From Salipiger bermudensis (lineage in GTDB: Bacteria > Pseudomonadota > Alphaproteobacteria > Rhodobacterales > Rhodobacteraceae): a stretch of DNA of 64,000 nucleotides. This document shows, one piece after another, positions 29,451 through 40,857 of this stretch (positions are counted from its first letter, which is position 1; the number at the start of each line of letters is the position of its first letter). The notes below the pieces were generated by a model. It had not been told where the DNA came from. It saw nothing but the letters and a program-made list of their open reading frames with translations, and searched no databases. The DNA is taken from NCBI RefSeq assembly GCF_020171625.1, contig NZ_JAIUZY010000001.1, forward strand, positions 496,001 through 560,000, in the 5' to 3' direction. Position numbers and translations under genes: made by a program.

Positions 29451-31504
29451 GCGCACCCGACATGCTGGCAGGCCGCGCCGCGCCCCTGGGCGCGAGCTTC
29501 GATGGCGACGGGGTGAACTTTGCCGTGTTCTCGGAACACGCCGAGGCCGTCCACCTGTGCCTGTTCGACGACCATGGCACCGAGACCGCGCGCCTCGCCA
29601 TGCCGGAGCGCGACGGGGACATCTGGTATGGCCGCGTACCCGGCCTGATGCCCGGCCAGCTCTATGGCTACCGCGTCGAAGGCCCGTTTGCGCCGCGTGA
29701 AGGTCACCGCTTCAACCCAGCCAAGCTGCTGCTCGATCCCTACGCGCGGCGGCTGACCGGGCATCCGACCTGGCACGCGTCGCTCTATGGCGGGGTCGAG
29801 GCGCCCGATCCGCACGACAGCGCACGCTACATGCCGAAATGCGTGGTCGAGGACACGAGCTTTGACTGGGGCAACCACAAGGCGCCCAACACGCCGCTCG
29901 AGGAAAGCATCATCTACGAGGCCCATGTGAAGGGCCTGACGAAGAAATTCCCCGATGCCGACCACCCCGGCCACTTCCTCTCGCTGGCCTCGGACCCGGT
30001 GCTCGAGCACCTGATCAAGCTCGGCGTCACCGCGGTGGAGCTGCTGCCGGTGCAAGCGTTTCTCAATGATCGCTTCCTGGTTCAAAAAGGCCTCGTAAAC
30101 TACTGGGGTTACCAGACTTTGGGCTTCTTTTCGCCCGAGCCGCGGTACTTGAGTCAGGGTCGGCTGTGGGAGTTCCAGTACACCGTGGCCCGCCTGCATT
30201 CGGTGGGCATCGAGGTCATCCTCGACGTGGTCTACAACCACACCTGTGAAGGCGACGAGAACGGCCCGACCTTCTCGTTCCGCGGTCTCGACAACCGATC
30301 CTATTACCGGCTGCACGAGGACAAGCGCTTCTATCACAACGACACCGGCACCGGGAACAGCGTCAATATCGAGCATCCCATGGTGCTCCGCATGGTGTTG
30401 GATTCGTTGCGCTATTGGTCGACCACCATGGGGGTGGACGGCTTCCGCTTCGATCTCTGCTCGACGCTCGGGCGCACCGAGACCGGGTTCGACCGCGAAA
30501 GCGCCTTCTTCAAGGCCGTCCGGCAAGATCCCGTTCTGGCGACGAAAAAGCTGATCGCAGAGCCTTGGGACATCGGCCCCGGAGGCTATCAGCTTGGCAA
30601 CTACCCGCCGCCCTTCGCCGAATGGAACGACCAGTATCGCGACGGCGTGCGGCGGTTCTGGCGCGGCGATCTCGGCCACGTGCCGGTGCTGGCCGACCGC
30701 ATCACCGGCTCGGCTGGCCTGTTCGACCATTCCGGGCGCCACGCGACCTCGTCGGTCAACCTGCTCACCGCCCATGACGGTTTCACCCTGACGGACGTCG
30801 TCAGCTACACCGAGCGTCACAACGAGGCCAATGGCGAGGACAACCGCGACGGCCATGGTGAGAACCACTCTGACAATTTCGGCGTCGAGGGCCCCACGGA
30901 CGATGCCGAGATCAACGCGCAGCGCGCGCAACGCCGGCGCAACATGATGGCCACGCTGCTGCTCAGCCAGGGCACCCCGATGATCCTCGCGGGCGACGAG
31001 GTGGGCCATTCGCAGAACGGCAACAACAATGCCTATGCGCAGGACAATGACACCACCTGGATCGACTGGGAGGCCGCAGACGAGGCGTTTCTCGCCTTCA
31101 CGCGCCTGCTCATCAGCTTTCGCAAGGCGCACCCGATCCTGCGGCAGAAGCGCTTCCTGCACTCGATCCCGCGCAAGGTCGACGGCGTGACGGACCTGTT
31201 CTGGTGGCGCCCGGACGGCACCGAGATGACCCGCGCCGACTGGACCAACGGCCATATGAAGGTGCTCTGCGCCGAGTTCCGTATGGCCAGCGGCACCCCG
31301 AAATATGCGCAGCGCGAGGACGCGATCTACCTCGCCTTCAATTCCGGCGATGCCACCGCGCTCACGCTGCCGAGCCTGCCAGAGGGCTTCTGCTGGGTGC
31401 GCCACATCGACACCTCAAGCCCCGATCTCGGCGCCGAGCGCGTCGGAACCACCATCCAGATGGCCGCCAATTCGGTGATTGCCCTCGTCGAGGAACCTGT
31501 ATGA
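29447..31504 (+). CDS. glgX: Glycogen debranching enzyme GlgX
   Basis: 685 residues, GH13_11 isoamylase type. An N-terminal CBM48 domain (LGASFDGDGVNFAVFSEHAE) leads into the barrel with DVVYNHTCEGDENGPT, nucleophile Asp336 (GFRFDLCSTLGRT), acid Glu372 (LIAEPWD) and the LTAHDGFTLTD block. Removes alpha-1,6 branches left by phosphorylase. ATGA overlaps join it to glgA upstream and malQ downstream. Confidence 0.95.
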   Translation: MSAPDMLAGRAAPLGASFDGDGVNFAVFSEHAEAVHLCLFDDHGTETARLAMPERDGDIWYGRVPGLMPGQLYGYRVEGPFAPREGHRFNPAKLLLDPYARRLTGHPTWHASLYGGVEAPDPHDSARYMPKCVVEDTSFDWGNHKAPNTPLEESIIYEAHVKGLTKKFPDADHPGHFLSLASDPVLEHLIKLGVTAVELLPVQAFLNDRFLVQKGLVNYWGYQTLGFFSPEPRYLSQGRLWEFQYTVARLHSVGIEVILDVVYNHTCEGDENGPTFSFRGLDNRSYYRLHEDKRFYHNDTGTGNSVNIEHPMVLRMVLDSLRYWSTTMGVDGFRFDLCSTLGRTETGFDRESAFFKAVRQDPVLATKKLIAEPWDIGPGGYQLGNYPPPFAEWNDQYRDGVRRFWRGDLGHVPVLADRITGSAGLFDHSGRHATSSVNLLTAHDGFTLTDVVSYTERHNEANGEDNRDGHGENHSDNFGVEGPTDDAEINAQRAQRRRNMMATLLLSQGTPMILAGDEVGHSQNGNNNAYAQDNDTTWIDWEAADEAFLAFTRLLISFRKAHPILRQKRFLHSIPRKVDGVTDLFWWRPDGTEMTRADWTNGHMKVLCAEFRMASGTPKYAQREDAIYLAFNSGDATALTLPSLPEGFCWVRHIDTSSPDLGAERVGTTIQMAANSVIALVEEPV

Positions 31505-33357
31505 GTGACAGCATCAACACCCGCGCGGAAAAAGCCGGAATCGTATCCGAATTCCGCGACTTGCACGGCGAAACTCAGGTTTCGAGCGAAGAGACCAAGA
31601 CGGCGCTTCTGGCCGCGATGGGCCTCGCCGATGCGCCCGACCGGCCCGAGACCGAGCTGCCGCGCTGGCATGTCTGCGAGCCGGGAGAGCCGGTGGGCCT
31701 CGTGCCGTCGGGCGCCTGGCAGCTGACCCGCGAGGATGGCAGCCAGACCGAGGGCCGCGGCGCGCTGCCCGAGCTGCCTCTGGGCCGGCACCGGCTCGAA
31801 AGCGGCGGCGAGCGCTGCTGGCTGCTCTGCGCGCCCGAGCGCCTGCCGCTGCCGCGCAAGCTCTGGGGCCTGATGGCGCCGCTGGCCTGCCTGCGCAGCG
31901 AGGCCGAGGGCGGGCTCGGCAGTTACGACGATCTCGCCCGGCTGGCCGAGGGCCTCGGCCCCACCGGCGCGGCCTTTCTCGGCATCAATCCGATCCATGC
32001 GGGGTTTCTGACCAACCCCGAGGGCTTCAGCCCCTACACGCCCTCGCACCGCCGCCGCGTCGCGCCGCTTTACCTGCACACCGCCACCCGCGCCGAGCCG
32101 GCAGGCCCGATCCTGATCCTGCCAGAGGAGGTGCCGGCGCGGCTGGCCGCACTCGAGGAGGAGTTCCGCGCCGCTCCGCCCGGCCCCGGCTTCGACGAAT
32201 ACCTGCGCCACGAAGGCGCCTCGCTGCATCGCTTCGCGACCCATCAGGCGCTGTCGGAGAAATTCGGCGCCTATTGGGACAGCTGGCCCGCGGCCTATCA
32301 AGACCCGGACAGCCCCGAGGTGGCCCAGGCCGCGCAGGAGCTGGCCGACCGGGTGCGCTTTCACGCCTGGCTGCAATACAGCTCCGAGGGATCGATTTCG
32401 GAAACCCAAAGACGGGCGCAGGATGCCGGGCTCGAGCTTGGGCTCTATCTCGATCTTGCCGTCGGTACCCACCCGCACGGCGCCGAGACCTGGGAGGACC
32501 GCGAGAGCTTTGCCTTCGGCGCCAGCCTCGGCGCGCCGCCCGACGCCTTCGCACCGCAAGGCCAAAACTGGCACCTCGCGCCGTTCAACCCGGTGCACCT
32601 GATCGACACCGGCTTCGAGGCGCTGGCCGCGACGCTGCGCCAGCAGTTGCGCTTCTCGGGCGCGCTGCGGATCGACCACATCCTCGGCTTCGAGCGCGCT
32701 TACTGGGTGCCGGAGGGCGACCTGCCCGGCGCCTATGTCACCATGCCCCGCGACGCGATGCTGGCGGTGGCGCGGATGGAGGCGGCGCGCGCCGGCGCGG
32801 TGATCGTCGGCGAGGATCTGGGCGTCATTCCCGACGGGTTGCAGCACGCCCTGAAAGACAGCGGCATCCTCGGCTGCCGACTGATGTGCTTCGAGCACAC
32901 CGGTGACCCGCCGTGGTACAAGGCGCCTCAGGCCTACGACGAGGGCGTCATCGCCAGCTTCTCCTCGCATGACCTGCCGACCTGGAAAGGCTGGCGCGAG
33001 GGTCGTGAAATCGCCCTGCGCCGCGACATGGGCATCATCCCCGCCGAGCGGGCCGAGGGCATGTTCGGCTTCCGCGGCCGCGAGGTCGAGGGCATCGACG
33101 GCGCCACCGCGCCCTACCGCGACGACCACGCCCCCGAGCGCCCCGAGGCGATGGCGGCGCTGCTGGCGGAAACCGCATCCTGCATGGTGGCGTTACAGGT
33201 CGAGGATATCCTCGAGATGGAAAGCCAGCCCAACATGCCGGGAACGGTATGGGAATACCCGAACTGGCGCCAGCGGCTGCCCGCCGGCGTCGACGAGATC
33301 GCGGCAAGCCCGGTGCTTGCAAACGCTGCCCGGATCATGAAACGTGCCGGGCGATAG
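31501..33357 (+). CDS. malQ: 4-alpha-glucanotransferase (amylomaltase)
   Basis: 618 residues, GH77. The N-terminal ~130 residues form the small domain found in proteobacterial MalQ. The barrel carries nucleophile Asp392 (LRIDHILGFERAYWVP), acid Glu438 (VGEDLGVIPDG) and SSHDLPT. Rearranges the maltodextrins left by GlgX and GlgP, freeing glucose for glk. Start is the ATG overlapping the glgX stop by four bases. Confidence 0.93.
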   Translation: MSDSINTRAEKAGIVSEFRDLHGETQVSSEETKTALLAAMGLADAPDRPETELPRWHVCEPGEPVGLVPSGAWQLTREDGSQTEGRGALPELPLGRHRLESGGERCWLLCAPERLPLPRKLWGLMAPLACLRSEAEGGLGSYDDLARLAEGLGPTGAAFLGINPIHAGFLTNPEGFSPYTPSHRRRVAPLYLHTATRAEPAGPILILPEEVPARLAALEEEFRAAPPGPGFDEYLRHEGASLHRFATHQALSEKFGAYWDSWPAAYQDPDSPEVAQAAQELADRVRFHAWLQYSSEGSISETQRRAQDAGLELGLYLDLAVGTHPHGAETWEDRESFAFGASLGAPPDAFAPQGQNWHLAPFNPVHLIDTGFEALAATLRQQLRFSGALRIDHILGFERAYWVPEGDLPGAYVTMPRDAMLAVARMEAARAGAVIVGEDLGVIPDGLQHALKDSGILGCRLMCFEHTGDPPWYKAPQAYDEGVIASFSSHDLPTWKGWREGREIALRRDMGIIPAERAEGMFGFRGREVEGIDGATAPYRDDHAPERPEAMAALLAETASCMVALQVEDILEMESQPNMPGTVWEYPNWRQRLPAGVDEIAASPVLANAARIMKRAGR

Positions 33358-35004
<1,647 letters not shown>

Positions 35005-35011
35005 GCCGAAG

Positions 35012-35896
35012 GTGGACACGTTACGCGCCATCGCGCTGATGGTGGCCTCGATGGCTTTGCTGGCCGCCAGCGACGCCTTTCTCAAGCTCGCCTCCCAGAC
35101 CGCCCCGGTCGGACAGGTCATGGTGATGCTGAGCGTCGGGGCCACCGCGCTGTTCTTCGCCCTCGCCGCCCTGCGCGGCGTGCGGCTGAGCCTGTCCCAA
35201 GCCTTCGAGCCGAAGGTGATGCTGCGCAATCTCTTCGAGATGATCGGCGCCCTGGGCATGATCGTCGGGCTGTCGAAGATCCCGCTGTCTCTGATGGCGG
35301 CGATCATGCAGACCGCGCCCTTGGTGGTCACGCTGGGCGCGGCGCTGTTCCTGCGCGAGCCGGTGGGTTGGCGGCGCTGGCTGGCGATCGGCGCGGGCCT
35401 CGTGGGCATGTTGATGGTGATCCGCCCCGGCGGCGCTGGGTTCACCGGGTGGGAGCTCTTCCCGGTGATTGGCGTCACCGGGCTGGCCGCACGGGATCTC
35501 GTGACACGGACCCTGCCCGCGCGCATCCCGTCGCTGGCGGTGTCGGCCTACGGTTTCGCCGCGGTGCTCCCCGTGGGGCTCGCGGTGCTCCTGATCACCG
35601 GCGCGCCGCTCTCGGGCGAGGCGCAGACCTTCGGCTACATGACCGGTGCCGTGGCGGTGACGGCGGCGGGCTATCTTGCCGTGACGATGGCCATGCGCAT
35701 GGCGCCGGTCTCATCCGTGGCGCCGTTCCGCTATACGCGGCTGGTGTTCACCGCCGGCCTCGGCATGGCGATCTTCGGAGAGCGCCCGGATGGCTGGACC
35801 TGGGCCGGCGCCGCGCTGATCCTCGCCGCCGGGCTCTACAGCTTCCTGCGCGAGCACCGGCTGGCCCGGCAGCAGGCGGCGGTGCTCCGTCCCTGA
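35012..35896 (+). CDS. EamA/DMT family transporter
   Basis: 294 residues with ten predicted transmembrane helices in two repeated EamA halves, each ending in the usual conserved pattern (LGAALFLREPVGWRRWLAIGAGL in the first, GMAIFGERPDGWTWAGAALILAAGL in the second). The substrate is unknown; relatives export amino acids, nucleosides or metabolites. It starts with GTG at 35012, seven bases after the pgm stop, so it may be read through from the glg operon. Followed by a palindromic repeat. Confidence 0.88.
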   Translation: MDTLRAIALMVASMALLAASDAFLKLASQTAPVGQVMVMLSVGATALFFALAALRGVRLSLSQAFEPKVMLRNLFEMIGALGMIVGLSKIPLSLMAAIMQTAPLVVTLGAALFLREPVGWRRWLAIGAGLVGMLMVIRPGGAGFTGWELFPVIGVTGLAARDLVTRTLPARIPSLAVSAYGFAAVLPVGLAVLLITGAPLSGEAQTFGYMTGAVAVTAAGYLAVTMAMRMAPVSSVAPFRYTRLVFTAGLGMAIFGERPDGWTWAGAALILAAGLYSFLREHRLARQQAAVLRP

Positions 35897-35925
35897 CACC
35901 GGCACCCGGTCGCACGGGTCGGCCT

Positions 35926-36048
35926 GCCTCCGGCGGGAGTATTTTTGACGAAGAGAAGCCAGGGGCGCAGCGCTCTTGGTTTCTTCTGGCGTCAAATATT
36001 CCGGGGGGAGTCCGCGCGTCCCGCGCGGGCGGGGGCAGCGCCCCCAAA
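35926..36048. repeat. REP-like palindromic intergenic element, copy 2, with terminator module
   Basis: Starts CCTCCGGCGGGAGTATTTTTG and continues ACGAAGAGAAGCC, identical over its first ~35 bases to copy 1 at 11709. The far arm in reverse complement is CTCCCCCCGGAATATTTGACG. A GGGGGC-AG-CGCCCCC hairpin at 36031–36045 matches the terminator-like module of copy 1. Both copies lie between convergent genes. Confidence 0.7.
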
Positions 36049-36053
36049 CCGGC

Positions 36054-37202
36054 CTAGCCGCCTATAACCTCGATCCCCGCCGGCATCGGACGGCCTCCGC
36101 CATCCACCGAGACCGTCTCGCGGGTGCGCGGCAGCGCCTCGGGCATCTCCTTCTGGATCCAGGTGATCAGCTCCTCGCGGATCTCGCAGCGCAGGTCGTA
36201 GGTGCGCGGGGCGTTGCGGGCCGAGGCCAGCACCCGCACTTCCATTACCCGCTCGCGGAAATCGTTGACCTGCACGTGGCAGACATTGCCATCCCAGAGC
36301 GCCGAGTTGCGGCAGACCTCCTCGGTCTTGGCGCGCAGCCGCTTGATGTCGGCGCAGTGGTCGAGATAGAGCAGCACGCCGCCGATCAGGGACGAGCTGT
36401 CGCGGGTCCAGTTCTGGAACGGCTTCTCGATGAAGTAGCTCAGTGGCACGACGAGACGGCGCCAGTCCCAGATCTTGATCACGACGTAGGTGCCGGTGAT
36501 TTCCTCGACCCAGCCCCACTCGCCCTCGACGATCACCGCGTCGTCGATGCGGATCGGCTGGGTCACCGCCAGCTGGATGCCGGCGATCAGGTTCTTCAGC
36601 ACCGGCTGAAACGCCAGACCGACCACGATCCCGGCCGCCCCGCCGGCCGCCAGCAGCGACACGCCCCATTGCCGCACCCCCTCGAAGGTCATCAGGATCG
36701 CCGCGGTAGCCACGATGACGATCACCCAGCCCGCCAGCCGCACCATGATGCGGCTCTGGGTGACGTGCTTGCGGGCAAGGTAGTTGTCCTCGCTGTCGAG
36801 GGTGAACTTGCGCAGGTGCACCGTGGTCCAGATGTGCAGCGCCGTGTGCAGCGTCCACGCCACCAGCACCATGAACGCGATGAGCAGCGCGTGCTGGCCG
36901 AGATCGGTCTGCTCGGGACCGAGCGGCGCCACCGCGACGCCGATGAACAGAGCCGCCACCACGAGCCCCAGCCGGAGCGGCCGGCGGGTGCGCGCCACGA
37001 GGCTGCGCCAGAACAGGTCCCTTCCCGCGACCGCGCGATCAAGGATGGCGTAGACCAGCCGGAACACCAGCAGCCCGAGCAGGAAGAACGCCAGCACCAC
37101 CGCCACCGGCATGACCCACTCCGGCAGGACCGGAATGACCTCCTCGATATCGGTGGTGATCTCGGCGACCTGCTGCTCGATCTGGTCGAGTTCGTTTTCC
37201 AT
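36054..37202 (-). CDS. MscS-family mechanosensitive ion channel
   Basis: 382 residues. An acidic N-terminal helix (ENELDQIEQQ) is followed by four hydrophobic segments. The last contains the pore-type Gly/Ala-rich helix GVSLLAAGGAAGIVVGLAFQPVLKNLIAG, then the MscS beta domain (IRIDDAVIVEGEWGWVEEITG, VVPLSYFIEKPFQNWTR) and an alpha/beta vestibule domain. Releases solutes on hypo-osmotic shock. The ATG at 37202 has GGAG upstream; a longer frame to 37301 adds Arg-rich sequence without a ribosome site. Diverges from eno. Confidence 0.9.
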   Translation of the reverse strand: MENELDQIEQQVAEITTDIEEVIPVLPEWVMPVAVVLAFFLLGLLVFRLVYAILDRAVAGRDLFWRSLVARTRRPLRLGLVVAALFIGVAVAPLGPEQTDLGQHALLIAFMVLVAWTLHTALHIWTTVHLRKFTLDSEDNYLARKHVTQSRIMVRLAGWVIVIVATAAILMTFEGVRQWGVSLLAAGGAAGIVVGLAFQPVLKNLIAGIQLAVTQPIRIDDAVIVEGEWGWVEEITGTYVVIKIWDWRRLVVPLSYFIEKPFQNWTRDSSSLIGGVLLYLDHCADIKRLRAKTEEVCRNSALWDGNVCHVQVNDFRERVMEVRVLASARNAPRTYDLRCEIREELITWIQKEMPEALPRTRETVSVDGGGRPMPAGIEVIGG

Positions 37203-37324
37203 GCGCGCTCCTTGCCGGTGCACGCCTCCTCTCGCGCCCGCGTCCGTTGCCTCTGGTCTCCTCGCCCTCACAGAGAATAGCTGCAGCGCGGCATTTGGCA
37301 AAACCCGCGCGCCGTCGTGAGAAA

Positions 37325-38708
<1,384 letters not shown>

Positions 38709-38750
38709 GGGTTTGGCGCTCCTGCGGGGGGCGTTGGTTGAGATTTTGGA

Positions 38751-38780
38751 GGGGCGGTGACCTGAGGTCGCCGCCCTTTT
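38751..38780 (+). terminator. Rho-independent terminator after eno
   Basis: GGGCGGTGACC-TGA-GGTCGCCGCCC stem followed by TTTT. Confidence 0.88.
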
Positions 38781-39089
38781 GCTGTGTTTCGGGGCCGGAG
38801 CTCGTTGGCCGTTAGCTCACTGTCGCTTGCGGCCCATCTGCAACATTCATGCACCTCGCAGTGTGGCGCGAAGCTCTGGTACGATCGGCGGGAGCTGACC
38901 TTCGCTTCGTCTTGGATGAACTGCGGCGATGTGCGAGTCGTAGGATGGCTATTTGAACCTCCGACACGTCGCAAAGCAGCACGTTAGACTATAAAAATAC
39001 ACAATGGCAGGTTACGCTATGCTGTGACGCGGCCTGCCCAGAAACGGCCGTTCTACGCAAGTGCAGATATGCACAGCCGGAGCGGTCAT
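38781..39089. other. Left non-coding flank of the low-GC island
   Basis: About 300 bases with no supported gene; GC content falls from left to right, ending in an AT-rich run (ACTATAAAAATACACAATGG near 38990). Small ORFs on both strands lack ribosome sites and family character. It may hold remnants of the acquired segment. Confidence 0.4.
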
Positions 39090-39473
39090 TTAGATAAAGA
39101 GGCTTTCGAGCGCCGATACAACAAATGCCTGTTCTTGCCGAGTGAGCGATCTGACTTCCTTTGCGAACGCTGCCAGCTCGCCTGCAAGGTGCGCGTCTAT
39201 AGTACCGGTTTTGGTTGCGCCCAGAACACCCAGCTTTTCTTCCTTTATCCGTATAATCTGCGAAAACGAGACTACAGACTTACCAGTGGGCGACTTAGGT
39301 AGACCCGGAATTTCTCCGTCATCCAAGACACAATCACCTTTGTATCCCGAGCCGGAGTTCAGAAAAAGAAACGCGAAAACGGTCTCGTTCTCGGTTCGTC
39401 CGAGGCAAATGTGAAATTTCTCCTTGCCGGCGATGGTCGAGTATAAGCGGATGATATCTCCCGCTTCATACAT
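39090..39473 (-). CDS. Putative toxin of a Panacea toxin-antitoxin pair (SH3-like, MazF/PemK-type candidate)
   Basis: 127 residues. The N-terminus (MYEAGDIIRLYSTIAGKEKFHICLG) has the Gly-Asp-Ile strand and lysine-flanked second strand seen in small SH3-barrel MazF/PemK-type toxins. It is followed by FAFLFLNS, a LPKSPTGKSVV loop and a C-terminal helical tail (LTRQEQAFVVSALESLF). I do not recognise the exact family; the toxin call comes mainly from context. Its ATG lies inside the last codons of the antitoxin gene (8-base overlap), implying coupled translation. Base composition is clearly lower in GC than the neighbours, suggesting acquisition. No membrane segment or signal peptide. Confidence 0.55.
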   Translation of the reverse strand: MYEAGDIIRLYSTIAGKEKFHICLGRTENETVFAFLFLNSGSGYKGDCVLDDGEIPGLPKSPTGKSVVSFSQIIRIKEEKLGVLGATKTGTIDAHLAGELAAFAKEVRSLTRQEQAFVVSALESLFI

Positions 39474-40056
39474 ACGATGAGTATTCTGCCAAGGTAGCAG
39501 CTTGCTCGAAATTTGGCTCCTCAAAAAGCAAGCCAAGCTTCATGGCATAGGCAGATCGTCCACCGTCTTCACGCCAAGCGTCGAGGTATGCGGGATCTTC
39601 ATGAGTGAGTCGCCGGATTTGGCTGAAGCCCAACGCCTGAACAACGCCAAGTGATTCAGTGAGAACCTCCATATCGCTTTCTGACAGGAATTCTTGAGGA
39701 ACCAATGCGTCATTAACGGGGAAGAAATGCTTGGTTGACCTGTTGCTAGGAACCGATTTCCAAGGCACTCCATGCAAACCATGGTCACGCATGGCCTTCG
39801 CATTCCCTTTAAGTAGGTCGTAGGCGAGCGAGGGGACAGGCCCGTGAAGCATCGCGCAGTAGTTGTCGTAGGTTACCGGCCTTCCCCATTCGTTTAGATG
39901 GTTACGATCTGCAAGGAACAACGTTTTGACTAGGTCATACTGCGACACGTTGCGCCCACGCTTCTTTGCTTCAGCCATGACGAAGTACAGAGCGGACACG
40001 ATGCGGTCCACGTTAGGCTTCATCTCAACATGTTCAGGGATAGCGTTGCTCATCAT
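39466..40056 (-). CDS. Panacea-domain (DUF4065 / SocA-like) antitoxin
   Basis: 196 residues. Helical Panacea core: KTLFLADRNHLNEWGRPVTYDNYCAMLHGPVPSLAYDLLKG (about residues 45–85) shows the diagnostic K-x-L-F-x-A-D ... G-R-P-V-x-x-D ... HGPVPS pattern. A less conserved C-terminal half (LTESLGVVQALGFSQIRRLTHEDPAYLDAW) completes it. Panacea proteins neutralise very diverse toxins by direct binding; Caulobacter SocA is a relative that also acts as a proteolytic adaptor. GAGG lies five bases before the ATG. It overlaps the downstream partner by eight bases, the typical antitoxin-first order. Confidence 0.82.
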   Translation of the reverse strand: MMSNAIPEHVEMKPNVDRIVSALYFVMAEAKKRGRNVSQYDLVKTLFLADRNHLNEWGRPVTYDNYCAMLHGPVPSLAYDLLKGNAKAMRDHGLHGVPWKSVPSNRSTKHFFPVNDALVPQEFLSESDMEVLTESLGVVQALGFSQIRRLTHEDPAYLDAWREDGGRSAYAMKLGLLFEEPNFEQAATLAEYSSYV

Positions 40057-40076
40057 TCGGACCTCATCGGTCGTTC

Positions 40077-40104
40077 CATATAGTAGAATCTAGCAGGTTT
40101 CCAA
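40077..40104 (-). promoter_or_regulatory. Promoter of the Panacea gene pair
   Basis: On the minus strand TTGGAA and TATATG are 16 bases apart, ending about 20 bases before the antitoxin start, so the leader would be very short. The surrounding DNA is AT-rich. Confidence 0.5.
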
Positions 40105-40398
40105 GATATGCGAAAAAAATTTAAGATGCTCCGTGCGCGCTGGGACAGCGTTGAGTTCTTGAGGCAAAACATAGTGCTCCTGGGGTGAATGTCCGCTCTG
40201 CAGTCGATTCCGTTCCTGCTTTGCCCATGGCGCCTAGTTCGGCTCTGGACCACAAGCGCCGACGAGCAGAGACATCTATTAAGCTGCAGCGACGAATCCG
40301 TTCTGAGAAAACCAGCCGTTGCTCCATTAGAGCTCGCACCGCTTTCAAAGTGTCTAGCAAGCTCTCCAAGCCAAGCCTCCAAACGACCGGCTCACACG
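40105..40398. other. Right non-coding flank of the low-GC island
   Basis: About 290 bases of intermediate GC between the TA promoter and the zapA terminator. A minus-strand frame across it is open but has no ribosome site or recognisable domain. No integrase, transposase or direct repeats were seen at either island edge. Confidence 0.4.
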
Positions 40399-40431
40399 AA
40401 AAAAGGCGGCGACCACCGGTCGCCGCCCCTC
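40399..40431 (-). terminator. Rho-independent terminator after zapA
   Basis: On the minus strand, GGCGGCGACC-GGT-GGTCGCCGCC is followed by TTTTTT. Nearly the same stem as the eno terminator at 38751. Confidence 0.9.
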
Positions 40432-40452
40432 CTCAACCCACACCAAAAGACC

Positions 40453-40857
40453 TCAGCCCGCCGCCTTGGCCTCGATCTCCTCGGCCACCGCCTCGGCGCG
40501 TGCGGCAAGCTCGGCGAGGGTATCCGAGACGCTCGCCGGGATCACCGGGACCTCGACCTTCTCGGGCGCGGGCAAGGGCCGCTCGCGCAGTTCGCGCAGC
40601 TCCTCGGCCATTTCGCCCAGCTTGTCCTCGGCCTCGCGCAGGCGGTCCTCGAGACCGGCGGTCTTGTCGGCCAGCATCAGGCCCGACATCAGCAGCATCC
40701 GCGCCTCGGGCATCCGGCCGATCTGCTCCACGAGCACCGAGGCCTCGGTGTCGAGCATCCGCGCGGCGGTGAGCAGGTATTGCTCCTCGCCCTCCTGGCA
40801 GGCGACGTCGAAGCTGCGGCCGCCGATGTTGATCTGAACTTCCATCTGCTGGCTCAT
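40453..40857 (-). CDS. zapA: Cell division protein ZapA
   Basis: 134 residues. The N-terminal ~70 residues match ZapA: VQINIGGRSFDVACQEGEEQYLLTAARMLD, then a long coiled coil with Leu/Glu heptads (LEDRLREAEDKLGEMAEELREL), and a Pro/Ala-rich C-terminal tail longer than in E. coli. ZapA bundles FtsZ filaments at midcell. Its ATG overlaps the stop of the preceding coiled-coil gene, so they are translationally coupled. Divided from tkt by that partner. Confidence 0.9.
   Translation of the reverse strand: MSQQMEVQINIGGRSFDVACQEGEEQYLLTAARMLDTEASVLVEQIGRMPEARMLLMSGLMLADKTAGLEDRLREAEDKLGEMAEELRELRERPLPAPEKVEVPVIPASVSDTLAELAARAEAVAEEIEAKAAG

Noticed and set aside
38781-39089. Small ORFs on both strands right after eno
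   Set aside because: No ribosome sites, no recognisable domains, and overlapping antisense frames.
40057-40452. 6S RNA gene next to zapA, a common linkage
   Set aside because: The zapA terminator follows the stop within ~25 bases and I could not fold a 6S-like open-bubble structure from the remaining flank.
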